Below, in pieces: positions 17,854 through 29,043 of a DNA stretch of 64,000 nt. The notes beneath the pieces were generated by a model. It had not been told where the DNA came from, did not search any database, and saw only the letters and a program-made list of their open reading frames with translations. Within the stretch, counting starts at the first letter, position 1. Each line of letters begins with the position of its first letter. The stretch is from Chitinophaga sedimenti (GTDB lineage: Bacteria > Bacteroidota > Bacteroidia > Chitinophagales > Chitinophagaceae), in NCBI RefSeq assembly GCF_023156195.1, contig NZ_JAKUKA010000001.1:6201501-6265500 (forward strand), given 5' to 3'. The translations under genes and the position numbers were made by a program.

Positions 17854-19132
17854 ATGAAATACTGTTACCTGCTGTTACTGCTCGGCATCCTGAGCTGCAG
17901 CAAAAGAATGACCCCGGTAAAACCGAAACACCCGCGATCCCTTTTCCCCAGGGCTTTCCCGTCGCCGCCGCCGTTACCAAAACCATTGGTCCCGCAGGGG
18001 GCGATATTGCGATTAGTGGAGAAATCAAAGTGACTATACCTCCCGGAGCGGTGTCGGCCGATACCGAATTTAAAATTACACCGGTAAGCAGTACGCTGCC
18101 AATGGGTTCGGGCAACTGTTTCCGCCTGGAGCCGGAAAATATTGAATTTAATAAGGCGGTAGAGGTTTCCATTCCTTACACGGATGAGGATACGGACGGG
18201 AGTGCTGCTGAAATGCTGTACCTCGCGTACCAGGATAAAGATGGCTACTGGACCGGGCTGCTGGGCAGTACATTGGACAAAACAAATAAGCAGGTAAAGG
18301 TGAATACCGGCACTTTAGCGACTGGGGCCTTTTTCGTCGTTTTATCGTGATTGTGGAACCTGCGCCGGTTGAACCCAGAGAAAAGGCAAAAGTAATGTTG
18401 CAGATCGAGGATCACCGTAAGGCCCGTTACCGGAACGAGAAGGAGGAGGCTGCCGCACCAGTTGTGCTTGTACAGCCGCATCAATATAAATCCACGGAGA
18501 ACATCACGGGCTGGAAGGTGTTGGGAACAGGGAAGCTGGATGTTGCGCCTGAAAAATATTATGCAGATTATACTGCGCCGGACAAGGTTACCGAAGAGAC
18601 AAGAGAGTATGTAGAAATATCACTTAAAAACGTGGTGAACAGCCAGCATCCTGATCGCGCGGGCACTTCAGGACAAGTGATTACGCGTACCCGTATACCG
18701 CTAAAGGTGGAAGATTTTAATCTTTATGTAAACGGTGCGAAAATGGACGTTCAATATGCCTATGCTACGGTAGGAGCTGGTTTTATCCGTATACAGGGCA
18801 TGCAGGACCCGAACCATACGTTCGAGCTCTCGATTAGCGCGGGCAGTAAAGGTACTTACGGTTATGGTATGGCAGGGGAGTCAGGTAAGGCAATTATTTA
18901 TAACAGCTTCGTGAGCGGCCGCCCGTCACGCATAACAACAAAACAGGATTGCAATACCAATCAGTATATTTTTTCTGGAGGTAGTGTAACGATTTCTGAA
19001 CTCGATGTAGCGGGCGGTATCGCTGCCGGCAGTTTTACAGCAACGACCTGGTGGCCGGACGTTTCCAACCCGTCTGTTTGCCAGTACCACGAGCAAAAAC
19101 TTTCGGGCGATTTCCGGATAACAATACTTTGA
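17854..19132 (+). CDS. Lipoprotein with ZU5-like domain, two frameshifts
   Basis: About 427 residues when repaired. The lipoprotein signal 'YLLLLLGILSCSKK' places the lipid Cys at residue 15. A ZU5-like segment follows ('IGPAGGDIAISGEIKVTIPP', then 'LEPENIEFNKAVEVSIPY'), then beta-rich repeats and a C-terminal region with 'GSVTISELDVAGGIAAGSFT', as in surface lipoproteins of Bacteroidota. Breaks: A4 at 17902-17905 (A5 expected) and T5 at 18330-18334 (T6 expected). TAGCTTTG at 17842-17849 matches the -7 box but lies only four bases before the ATG; either the mRNA is leaderless or the match is chance. Confidence 0.8.
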
Positions 19133-19143
19133 TGAGGACCGAT

Positions 19144-19175
19144 GGGCGTCGCTCTGTGGAGGGCGCCCTTTTTTT
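19144..19175 (+). terminator. Terminator after ZU5-like lipoprotein
   Basis: A short GC stem (GGGCG 19144-19148 with CGCCC 19164-19168) is followed by seven T. A second inverted repeat, CAAGCGCCCG/CGGGTGCTTG, lies at about 19185-19210. Confidence 0.55.
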
Positions 19176-19275
19176 ATCAGACAGCAAGCGCCCGGGGTAA
19201 CGGGTGCTTGCGGTTTTGGTACAATTGCTGAAGTGTGCGACGCAACGGCTGTATGGTAGCGGTTTGCTGCTGGTT

Positions 19276-20564
19276 TCAAAAGAAATTATTTGCTTTTAGA
19301 AACAACCTTCCCGTCTTTAAATACTGCATGTACATCGAACAATACTTTCGAAAAGTCTTTTCGAGGTCGCCGTTAAAAATGACAATATCTGCTGCCACGC
19401 CGGGTTTGATGACGCCTGTTCTTCCTTCCTGTCCCAATGCTTTTGCGGCATTCCAGGTAGAAGTGCGTAACGCATCTTTCACTGAAAAGCCTTGCTCTAC
19501 ATAAGATGCGATCGTTTCTTTCGCATAATCACCACGGGTAACAGAAAGTTCTATATACGCGTCCGAGCCGCCGACAATCATGACGCCGGCCTTCTGAGCG
19601 CGGCGGAGCCGGTCGCCTAACGGTTGCAGTTCGGCCTTTACAGTAGCGGAATCGGCGGGCATATTGCGTGCTTTCATCATTTCAATGCCCTGCCTGATAG
19701 ATACATCTGTAGGTACGAGATATACTTTTCGTTTAGCCATCAGTGCGAGTGTGCTGTCTGATATATCATACCCGTGCTCGACACCGTCAACACCCGCCAG
19801 CACGGCATCGCGAATGACGCCATCAAAATTGGCGTGGGCTGTAACAGTCAGATGGTATTCATGGGCAGTTTTTACAATGGCTTCCGTTTCGGCTTTGCTG
19901 AGCCCAAGCCGCTCACCCCATGATGCTATTTTAATAACACCCGCAGAATGATTCACGTGCTCTTTTACAGCCAGTATGGCGTCGTCCACACTTTTTACTA
20001 CCCGATATTCGGCAGCAGTGATGCGATCGTAATCCTTAAAAGGCAACTGGTAAAATTGGCCGTCTATCGCGCTGATAATCGGGCCTGAGCATATCATGCG
20101 CGGACCTGGAATATACCCTCTGCCAATCGCGGAGGATACTTCCCTGTCGAGGTAGTATCCGGAATTGCCGAGGTCGCGAATGGTGGTGAAACCTGCGTCC
20201 AGGTATGACTGTGCGAACCCCGCGGCCCGCAAAACCCTGCGCTCCGGCGAATTAATAAGCCCATCCACCGCAAGGTTTTCTGAATGCAAACCCTGCAGCG
20301 TCAGCAGGTGTGTATGCATGTCGATCAGTCCCGGCGTAACAGTGGCGTTGGGTAAATCGAGTATCCTGGCGCCTTCGGGCGCTTTCAGCTGGGGGCCTAC
20401 GGCTTTAATTTTGCCGCCTTCTATCAGGACATCCTGTTTGTCGAGAAAAGTATTTTTTCAGCGTCATAAAATCGTCCCGCCCGTATGAGGGTTGTCTGCG
20501 CGGAAGTTTGCAGGGTTAAACACAAGGTGCATAACGCGATCAGTAATGTCAGTTTGTTTGTCAT
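19276..20564 (-). CDS. Secreted metal-dependent amidohydrolase (imidazolonepropionase-like), one frameshift
   Basis: About 430 residues when repaired. Signal peptide from the ATG at 20564 ('MTNKLTLLIALCTLCLTLQT', cleavage near SAQ), then 'PGLIDMHTHLL' (metal HxH), 'TVTAHANFDG' and 'DGVEHGYDIS' (metal His), and 'VGGSDAYIEL' (catalytic Asp). This is the amidohydrolase family that includes imidazolonepropionase-like and Xaa-Pro dipeptidase-like enzymes. The T/A run of six at 20453-20458 should be seven; otherwise the frame stops after about 33 codons. It is divergent from SusC. Confidence 0.88.
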
Positions 20565-21261
20565 AAAGAGGATAAATTGCTGCGCCTTAAAATAGAACGG
20601 AAATTCAATATATGCAAACTGACGCGATGGAAACTACAGCGCAGTTCCGTTCACACTAAAAGGCCTTTGAAGTTTCAACATAATAGCGTAACTTAATTGA
20701 GAACAGGAAACCGGTATCCACGGAAAAAATTACGCATCCTTTGATTATCTGAATTAATTTACGATATTCACGTTTGTAAGAATTCCACATTCAGACCAAA
20801 AGCACAGACAAACTTTTACCAAAATAAATATCGAATCAAGTACAAAAGAAAAGTCAACGCCCAGTACGCACATTTTTTTTGAAACAGTGAAAAACCGGTT
20901 TAGCCAGTCGTTTATGAGTAAAAAGGAGCCCCCGATGAGGTATAGCGGCTAAACTCCGGAAAGACTTTGTGAGAAAGTATTTCGACTAAACTTATTGCAT
21001 TCACGTATGAAACAGACAGTGTATCAATGCGCAGGCGATTCACGCCATTCACGCCTGCAGCCCTGGTTTCGCCGATGCCGGGGTCCGGTTATAGTTAATG
21101 CGCGGCACTTAACGCCGCATTAAATGTATTGCCACGCGCGTATTTCGCCTGTACGCCGCCATGGTAGCTTATTGTCTTGTCCCAACACACGGTGCCGCCG
21201 CGTGAACATCGGGCTATTGCCTTTTAAATCCTTCATTCCATTCAACCAAAAATAGATCATC
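20565..21261. other. Long intergenic region before SusC
   Basis: 697 bases with no supportable gene. It contains an inverted repeat, CCGGTTTAGCC (20895-20905) and GGCTAAACT-CCGG (20947-20959), enclosing about 41 bases. At 21007 an ATG opens a short frame whose first codons read MKQTVY, similar to the SusC start MKQTFY at 21262; it ends after about 40 codons and has no convincing product. No clear TAnnTTTG promoter was found. Confidence 0.4.
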
Positions 21262-24257
21262 ATGAAACAAACATTCTACTTTTACACGCAAGCTGGTGGT
21301 TGTTTGCTAAAACGTTTTACAAGAGGCGTTACAGGCAAATTTACCTGGCTGGCCCTGTTGCTTTCTGTCTGCTGGCAGTTTAGTTATGCACAATCGCGGC
21401 AGGTTTCCGGTACGGTGACCGGTTCAAAAAGTGAAGCGCTTTTTAATGTGAGCGTTCGCCTGAAAGGTACTACTACCGGTACTTTCACCGATGCGCAGGG
21501 CAAATTTAAATTAAATGTGCCGGACAATGCCGCGGTGCTTGTGATTACTTATCTTGGTTATGAAACAAAGGAAGTGCCTGTGGGCGAGGCTTCCAACGTG
21601 AACATCGATCTTAAAGAATCGATATCGCAACTCACCGAAACGGTGGTAATTGGTTATGGTTCCGTACAAAAGAAGAACCTGACGAATGCGGTAACATCGG
21701 TAAACAGTAAAGACTTTTTACAGGGTGGGTTTAACAGTCCGCTCGCGCAGATCGAAGGTAAGGTAGCGGGTGTGGCCGTGTCCAGCACGGCTGCTGCCGA
21801 CCCCAACAACGGCGCAACCATCCAGGTGCGTGGTGTGGGGTCAATCGGCGCTGGTTTTGAACCGTTGATTGTTATCGACGGTATGCCCGGCGGCGATCTC
21901 CGCAATATAGCACAGCAGGACATTGAATCCATCAACGTATTGAAAGATGCATCTGCCGCCGCGATTTATGGATCGCGCGGCGCTAATGGCGTGGTGCTTA
22001 TTCAAACTAAAAAGGGCAGAGCAGGTAAAGTATCACTGACCTACGACAGCTTCGTTGAGCATGATGCGGTTGCGGCAAAGCCGGATATTCTTTCTGCTAC
22101 CGAGTTCCTCGCCAAACAACGCGATACAGATCGGGGGCACGTACCGACTGGTACGAGGAACTGATCAGAAAAGACAATTTTGGGGTGAACCATTACATCA
22201 CTGTTGGTGGTGGTAGCGAAAACAGCATCTTCCGGTTATCGGGTAACTTCCGCAACAAAAGCGCGATCGACATTGCGACAGAGCGCAGGGAATACGGCTA
22301 CCGTGCTAATTTCCAGCAGCGTGTGCTGGACGGGCTGCTCGAGTTTTCCGGTAATTTATCGCAAAGGGTTACCCGTGAGGAATACACCAACTACGACGCC
22401 TTTAAAATGGCGGTGAAGCTCAATCCCACGTTGCCTATCATGGATCCCAATGATCCGCTGTACTACAACACGCTCCAGGGTTATGATACCTACAACCCGG
22501 TACAGAACCTGAAAGCCCGCGAGAACGGCGCCGATCAGAAGTATTCCATCATGGACCTCAACATCAGATTAAATCTTACTAAGAATCTCAACACTGAGTT
22601 AAAGCTGGCCCGCCAGGGACACGAGCGGCTGGGTCGCGAGTATTACACCTCAAAATCCGCGGAATCTATTCAAAACAACCGCACCGGCCGTGGCCGCCTG
22701 CAAAGTGAAAACTGGACGGATTATACACTGGAGTGGGTCGGCAATTACAACGCCCGCTTCGATAAACACGATCTCGGCGTGATGGGCGGCTACAGCTACC
22801 AGGAATTCAATACACAGGGATTCTGGGCGGAGAATATGGACTTCCTGTCCGACGCATTCCGCTACAACAACACGGATGCCGGCGCATGGAACCTCGAAGA
22901 CGGCCGCCTTGGCATGGATTCATGGAAGAGTAAAGAAAAGCTCGCCGCCTTTTTGGGTCGCGTGAACTACAATTATGATAACACTTACTTCCTTGCAGCG
23001 TCGTTCCGTTACGAAGGAAACAGTAAGTTCGGGGTAGACAATCGCTGGGGTTTTTTTCCCGCTGCATCTGCCGCCTGGCGTATATCTAACATGGGTTTCC
23101 TGAAAGGCAGCAGCGCGGTAAATGATCTGAAACTGCGCTTCTCGTACGGCTCCGCCGGTCGCTCCGGTTTTGCGCGTTACACTTCCCTGGCGCGTTACAC
23201 CGCCTATGGCAAGTATCGCGACGACGCCGGCAGCTGGATACAGGTGTATGGTCCGGGTAACAACTACAACCCAAACCTGCATTGGGAAAGGGCTATCGCA
23301 TATAACCTGGGTGTTGATTTCGCTTTCTTCCGTAACCGTCTTACAGGTAGCTTCGACCTGTTCGACCGCGAGAGCAAGGATATCCTCGACAACTACGACG
23401 TACCGGTGGGTGCTTTCCTGCACGAGCAGATGTACGTGAACGTGGGTACGATCAGTACGAAAGGTGTGGAACTCACCGTGAACTACAATGTGCTGGAGGG
23501 TAAAAAGTTTACCTGGACCACCAACGTTACCGGTTCCTATCTTAAATCGAAGTTGAAATCATGGTCGAATTCGGAATTTACCGGCAACATCCGTTATCTG
23601 CAAGACCTGCCATCGCCGGGTAACCCTGGTCCCGCCTACCGCCTGGAACCGGGCGTAGAGCTGGGTAGCTTTTACGGTTATAAATATGCCGGTGTAAACG
23701 ACGAGGGTAAAATCATGGTTTGGAAAGGCGGGATTGTTGGTAAAGAAAAAATCCTCGGTTCTACTTCAAGCTCCGGCACGGACCGCACCTATCTCGGACA
23801 CGGCGCGCCGCACTACGAGCTGTCATGGGGCAACACGTTTGCGTACGGTCCGTTCGACCTGAGCCTGTTTTTCCGTGGCCGTTTCGACTACAAAATCCTG
23901 AACCTGTACCAGATGTACTATGGTTTACAGGCAGAGCCAGGCATCAACCTGCTGAAAGATGCGTACGGCCGGAACGCGCAGATCACGTCTACGAAACTAA
24001 TTACCGATTATTTCCTGGAGAAAGGCGATTACTTCAAGCTGGACAACCTTGTACTGGGATGGGCGCCTAAAATCCCGATTAAACAGGTGAACAGTTTCCG
24101 GTTGTATGGCGCGGTGCGCAATGTATTTACCATGACTAAGTTTACCGGGCTGGATCCAACGCAGGTGGGCATTACCGGCTTAACGCCCGGTTACGGTAAC
24201 CTCGACGTATACCCGGTAACCCGTACGTTCACTTTTGGCGCACAGGTAAACTTTTAA
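21262..24257 (+). CDS. SusC/RagA family TonB-linked outer-membrane protein, one frameshift
   Basis: About 999 residues when repaired. Signal peptide ending near 'QFSYAQS', carboxypeptidase-regulatory-like domain (about 48-125, 'GTVTGSKSEALFNVSVRLKG'), plug (about 125-240, with 'VVIGYGSVQKKNLT', 'IQVRGVGSI', 'IYGSRGANGVVLIQTKKG'), then a 22-strand-type barrel ending 'RTFTFGAQVNF'. SusC proteins import glycans or peptides with a SusD lid; SusD follows 14 bases later. The break is at G5 22133-22137; G6 restores 'DRGARTDWYEELIRKD'. No STN anti-sigma contact domain is present, so direct signalling to the nearby sigma pair is not indicated. Confidence 0.93.
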
Positions 24258-24270
24258 CATCCACTTAAAA

Positions 24271-25967
24271 ATGAAGAACATGAACCTAAAGAAAATATGC
24301 GGCCTGTTCCTTTGCTCCATCGTGTTTTCGACGGGGTGTACGAATCTGGACGAGGAACCATTTGATGTAATGCCGGCCGGCACGTATTACCAGGATAAAA
24401 ACTCAATCGTTGCCGCAGTGCTCCGGCCATATGAACATGGACATTGGTGTGGCTGGGACGGCGATCGCTGGTTGCTCAGCGAGCTCACTGCCGACAATTT
24501 CGTCTGGACGCAAAAAGGTAAACACGGTTACGATGGCGGCGACTGGATCCGCCTGCATGGTCATAACTGGAACGTGGACGATGGCCACATCAATGGTGGC
24601 TGGGTGGGCCCGTACCAGGGCATTGGCCAGTGTAATGTGATTATCGGCGATATCGAAAAACTGGATTATCCGCGTTTCGGTTTCACCGAGGCCGACAAAG
24701 CCGCGCACGTGGCCGAGTTGCGCACCTTACGCGCCTGGTTTTATTTATTTCTGATCGACTTTTTCCGCACCGTGCCTATCTATAAGGAGCCTCAGAAAGT
24801 AGAAGCGCAAAGCACCCCCGCGGAGGTATTCGCTTACATTGAAACGGAGCTCAAAGAGTCCCTGCCCGGTTTACCGAAAAACGGCGCTGCCGGACGTTGG
24901 GACCAGGGTGGTGCGGCGGCTTTGCTGGTGCGGCTTTACCTGAATGCAGAAAAATGGACAGGCACAGCGCGATATACTGATTGCGCCGCGATAGCCCAGG
25001 AAATAATCGATGGTAAATACGGCACTTATTCCATTGATACCGATTACCGGGGCCCTTCCGTTCAGGTATCAAAGGTTATCGTTCACCAGAGAACATTTTT
25101 GAATTCCCGCATGCGAAGAATATTTATGAAGCCGGTTGGATGTACAACGCCACCATGCACTACCAGGCGCGTTATTCGCTGGATAACGATTGGGGCGGTT
25201 GGAACGGTATTCACCTTACACCTTCACGCGATGTAGACGGCAACCTGTTGCCTTATAAACTGGGTATGCCTTATGAGCGTTACGAGGCCACCGATTTGCG
25301 TAAGGCGCCGTTTAAAACGATTAATGCAAACGGCGATTACGAGGGCTTTTTCCTGATCGGGCAGCAGTATGAGTACAATTATGCACGTGGTTACGGCTAT
25401 GATAGTACGAAAACGGTAAAAGGCTCCGAAGAGTATAATGGTAAGCCTTTGGCGTATGTTGATATGGTGGGACGTTTTTCCGAAAAGCCAGGCGGGCGCT
25501 GGCCGGAAGGATCGCATGTAAACACGGGTGAAGAAAATTCCGGTGTGCGCCTGCTTAAATTCCCCTGGCTGCCGATGACGAAAGAACTGTTCCAGTTCAA
25601 CTCCCTGCCGGAAATCCGCCTGGCCGAAGTGTATTATGCATTGGCAGAATGTAAGTACCGGGCGAATGATAAACCCGGCGCCGCCGCCGCGCTGGACGCG
25701 GTGCGCAAACGTAACTTCCCCGACGCAGCCTGGGCGGCAAGCGCTTATGTAACAAACATTGCGAAACTTACCGACGATGAATTCGTGATTGAATTAGGCC
25801 GCGAATTCATTGGCGAACGCCATCGCCGCACAGACCTCGTGCGCTGGAACCGCTTCGGCGCCGAGTGGTGGGACAAACCTGTGGATGCGAAAGACCGCAG
25901 CGTATTCCCGATTCCGCAACGTGCGCTTAACTCCAACCCACTGCTCAAACCCAACGGTTTTGAGTGA
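24271..25967 (+). CDS. SusD/RagB family surface lipoprotein, one frameshift
   Basis: About 566 residues when repaired. Lipoprotein signal 'CSIVFSTGCTNLDEEP', helical TPR-like SusD core ('HVAELRTLRAWFYLFLIDFF', 'PLYKEPQ'-like segment) and the C-terminal SusD pattern 'LPEIRLAEVYYALAECKYRA' and 'ELGREFIGERHRRTDLVRWN'. It is the substrate-binding lid of the SusC partner. The break is at C3 25053-25055; C4 restores 'RGPFRSGIKGYRSPENIFEF'. Two starts are possible (24271, 24280). The substrate is unknown; a sulfatase next door hints at a sulfated glycan. Confidence 0.92.
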
Positions 25968-26110
25968 TGATTAGGTTGGTTGATAAAGGAAGAGCGGCTG
26001 GTTTATACCGGCCGCTTCTCAGCTTGATCAACTTGACTTACTGGACAGCCGTTACGAAGGCTTTATTCATAAAGACCGGATCATTGCATGGGAGCCCTTA
26101 CGAAATACTG

Positions 26111-27414
26111 TTACTCTTTCGGGTAAGCCGCCATCAACCTTTGCAATTCCTTTACTTTAGTCGCTTCCCGTTCGGCCAGGTTATGCCGCTCCGATATATC
26201 ATTTTTCAGATCAAATAGTTCTGTAATCGTAGTTACGCGCAATTTCCAATCACCTTTGCGCACCGCTTCCAGTTTGCCCTGGGCGCTCAGGTAATACAAC
26301 ACCCGCTCCGGCATCACCTTCTGTTGGCCGCTCAGATGCGCCCACATATCGATTCCTTCGATGTTAGCGGGGAGTGATTGTTTATCACCCGCCACATGTG
26401 CAAGCGTAGGCAGCATATCGTTAATAATGAAAGGCGACAGCGAGTACTGTCCGGCCGGGATATGCCCCGGCCAGCGTGCGATGAAGGGTACGCGGTGGCC
26501 GCCCTCGTAGGTATTGGCTACCGCCGTTGAGTGGTCCTACCGAACCGTGCCCGTAAGGTTTCACGATATCGCGGCCGAACATGCGCGCGGGCATGTTGTT
26601 CAGGGGCCGTTGTCACTGGTGAATATGACGATCGTATTGTTGTCTATTTTGTTTTGTTTGAGTGCTGCCAATACTTTGCCTACGCAGTCGTCCAGCTGCT
26701 CGATCACATCGCCGTACAGGCCTGCTGCGGAATGTCCTGTCCATTTTGGCGTGGTGGCTACGGGGGCGTGTGGCATGGGGTAGGGGAGATAGAGAAAAAC
26801 GGTTGTTTGCTCTGTGCGGCGCGGCGGATGTACGCGGTGGCGCTGTCGGTGTACAGGTCCATGAGCTTACTGTAGTCCGGTTTTTCAATCACCCGTTGTT
26901 GATCATAAAACACGGCCAGCGCGGTATCTGTTTTTACGAAAGGATCCTGGTAATCGTGGCTGTACAACATGCCAAAGAAGTGTTGAAACCCATGATCGAG
27001 TGGTTTAGTATTGGGTTGGTCGCCCAGGTGCCATTTGCCGATCATCATGGTCTGATATTGATTTCGGCGAAACATTTTTGCTACGGTGAGCAGGCTGTCA
27101 TTCAATCCGAACGGAGTGCCGGGCGCAATGGCGTAGGGCATTTTTACATGATCGGGATAACGCCCGGTCATGAATGAGGCACGCGAGGGGGTGCAGGACG
27201 GGGCCGACACCATGAACGAGCCGCCACGGAAACCTTCGGCAGCCATTCTGTCAAGGAAAGGTGTGCGGATTTGCGGATGGCCGTAGCAACTGAGATCCGC
27301 GTAACCCATATCATCGGCCAGGATAAAGATTACATTTGGTTTTTGCGGGGATTGCGCCATTGCGCTGATGCCCGTGCACAGGAGGCCCAGCACGGAACAT
27401 AGATACTTTTTCAT
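26111..27414 (-). CDS. Sulfatase (type I, Cys-formylglycine), two frameshifts
   Basis: About 435 residues when repaired, with a signal peptide ('LGLLCTGISAMAQS'). N-terminal metal motif 'FILADDMGYADLSCYGHP'; the maturation motif C-T-P-S-R lies in 'SAPSCTPSRASFMTGRYP'; then 'GKWHLGD' and 'VIFTSDNGP', 'TYEGGHRVPFIARWPG'. Secreted sulfatases remove sulfate esters from glycans. Breaks: A/T5 at 26795-26799 (six expected) and near 26526-26545 (two bases lost or one gained). Modification needs a formylglycine-generating enzyme; a candidate is encoded at 49273-50321. Convergent to SusD. Confidence 0.9.
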
Positions 27415-27423
27415 ACTAAATAA

Positions 27424-27843
27424 TTATTTGCCCGTATTGGAATAATGCGGCACGGGCGGTTTGGCAGGCGTACGTGTAGCGCCTTGCCGTGGAAGAGAGG
27501 ATTTGTTAATGTATTGCTTTATATATAACGCCGACGAGTAAACGATTAATGCTGCCATAGATGTGAGCACTACACCGAAGCGTAGTTTACGCCGGCGTGC
27601 ACGGCGTTTATTTTCGTGTATACGTTGGGTGACGAGCAGCCAGTCGGCCCCTGCGTCCAGGTTTCGTTTAAAAACCTGTGCGTCGGCACTGTTCAGGCGG
27701 TCCTCGAGTTTCGTCCAGAGCGTCCTTACTTCCGGATGTTCGTCCGCAAACCGCTGTAGTGCAGCAGTTTCGGTGGAGGAGAGATTGCCTGAAACCTGGC
27801 GCAATAAAAGTGTATCAATCTTTTCGCGTTTGTCCGGTCTCAT
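27424..27843 (-). CDS. Short anti-sigma-like membrane protein (FecR N-terminal-like)
   Basis: 139 residues. The N-terminal 80 residues ('LLRQVSGNLSSTETAALQRF', 'HPEVRTLWTKLEDRL') resemble the cytoplasmic anti-sigma part of Bacteroidota FecR proteins. A single membrane segment follows ('FGVVLTSMAALIVYSSALYI') and then only about 30 periplasmic residues, so the FecR and DUF4974 sensor domains are absent. The frame ends cleanly, nine bases before the sulfatase start. An ECF sigma gene lies divergently 560 bases away. Anti-sigma function is inferred from the shape and context. Confidence 0.6.
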   Translation of the reverse strand: MRPDKREKIDTLLLRQVSGNLSSTETAALQRFADEHPEVRTLWTKLEDRLNSADAQVFKRNLDAGADWLLVTQRIHENKRRARRRKLRFGVVLTSMAALIVYSSALYIKQYINKSSLPRQGATRTPAKPPVPHYSNTGK

Positions 27844-28404
27844 ATGATGACGGTACTGCTGTTTCCTGTTTTTCTTTCGCTCAGGGCCTTCTTGTCCTAT
27901 AGATCGTCTGTCCTATATGCCCTTTCAGTAACTTCTGGCTTACAAAATACAAAATCCGGCAAAATATAACAGCGGAATTTATGGCTTGAACAGCTTTGAT
28001 TCCAGCCGGGAAACACTTTATCATATTAAATATGTTAAGATATTTTATGCGCCATTCACCCGCTGCCAGTTTTTAGCGGTCTTCTAAGTACATCGGTACA
28101 ATTTAATGTGCATCGATGGCATTTATTAAGTGTCTATAGTAGTGGAGGCCATTCCTGGCCTCCAATCTTTCTTTCTGCCATGCGTTTAACCACACATTAA
28201 CAACCCAACGCTTTTAAAGTACTCCCATCATTCTTAAATTTGCGGCGTGAATTGTTTGGAATCGTTTGTCAACTTGAGCGCCCCGGTTGGGCTTTACTTT
28301 CATCGTCGCATTGTGTAACCTGTTATTTTCCAGTCCGTTTATTATTAGCTTAAGACCCGGTTCTCGTGTTTTCTAATACGAGGAGAGGGCAATGTTTTGA
28401 AAAA
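27844..28404. other. Intergenic region between anti-sigma-like and sigma genes
   Basis: 561 bases without a supportable gene. A hairpin GGAGGCC-ATTCCT-GGCCTCC lies at about 28146-28165 with a T-rich tail, compatible with a terminator. No full promoter consensus was seen. Confidence 0.4.
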
Positions 28405-28893
28405 ATGGAAGCAGCTACATTTGAAACAGTTTACCGGCAGAAGTATGAAGTATTTTGCATTGCGGCATATGCCATCCTGGGCAACAAGGAGGATGCGAAA
28501 GACGTCGTTATCAACCTCTTTGCCGATATTTGGGAAAAGCGGGAGTACTACCAGATTGCAGACATGGAGAGTTATATGTGGAGGGCTGTAAAAAACCGGT
28601 GTTTCAACCACCTGAGCAAACGTGCGTTCCAGGAAACCCGCGAACTGGATTACCAGCAGGGACTTCGCGATTATGTACTGCCCGAAGTTTACGCCAGCGA
28701 AGTAAAGGAGATGCTTGCGCACGCCGTTAATGAAATGCCACCCCAGCGTATGCAGGTGTTTACGTCTATTTATCTTGATGAGCAGAAATATCATGAAACG
28801 GCCACCAGCTTAGGCATTTCCATCAACTCTGTAAAAACGCACATGAAACTTGCCCTAAAACACCTAAGGGTACGGCTTTCCGAAAATTTTTAG
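28405..28893 (+). CDS. ECF RNA polymerase sigma factor
   Basis: 162 residues. Region 2: 'FETVYRQKYEVFCIAAYAIL', 'AKDVVINLFADIWEKRE', 'SYMWRAVKNRCFNHL'. Region 4: 'MPPQRMQVFTSIYLDEQKYHE' and 'SLGISINSVKTHMKLALKHL' (helix-turn-helix). This is the Bacteroidota ECF group usually paired with FecR-like anti-sigmas. The ATG at 28405 is chosen over an in-frame ATG 39 bases upstream because MEAATFE aligns with the family start. Likely partner: the short membrane protein at 27424-27843. Confidence 0.88.
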   Translation: MEAATFETVYRQKYEVFCIAAYAILGNKEDAKDVVINLFADIWEKREYYQIADMESYMWRAVKNRCFNHLSKRAFQETRELDYQQGLRDYVLPEVYASEVKEMLAHAVNEMPPQRMQVFTSIYLDEQKYHETATSLGISINSVKTHMKLALKHLRVRLSENF

Positions 28894-28941
28894 TGTAGAA
28901 CGCCCATCCGGCGCAGGTTTCCCATCTTTCTAAAAAAATAG

Positions 28942-28971
28942 TTGCATTTTCGGTATTACTGATTACTTTTG
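28942..28971 (+). promoter_or_regulatory. his operon promoter
   Basis: TTG at 28942-28944, 19 bases, then TACTTTTG at 28964-28971, a full TAnnTTTG match. The expected transcription start (about 28975-28977) is only a few bases before the leader-peptide ATG at 28981. Confidence 0.7.
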
Positions 28972-28980
28972 TACCCGAAT

Positions 28981-29043
28981 ATGAAATTCAACGCAGTATA
29001 TATCCATCATCATCATTTTTACCGCGCCGGTAGGCTGGGATGA
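28981..29043 (+). CDS. hisL: his leader peptide (four consecutive His codons)
   Basis: A 20-codon frame, ATG at 28981 and TGA at 29041-29043. Codons 9-12 (29005-29016) are four CAT histidine codons in a row: the peptide reads MKFNAVYI-HHHH-FYRAGRLG. It sits between a promoter and a terminator hairpin ahead of hisG, the arrangement of attenuator leader peptides such as enterobacterial HisL. A ribosome stalled on the His codons would cover the first pairing segment of the downstream RNA. The coding role is inferred from this geometry. Confidence 0.85.
   Translation: MKFNAVYIHHHHFYRAGRLG

Noticed and set aside
21007-21122. Short gene starting MKQTVYQCAG before SusC
   Set aside because: No signal peptide or domain, Arg-rich composition like random sequence, no promoter or ribosome site; kept only as an observation on the intergenic region.
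28345-28794. Minus-strand open frame opposite the ECF sigma gene
   Set aside because: The sigma factor has clear regions 2 and 4; the antisense frame has no recognisable domain.
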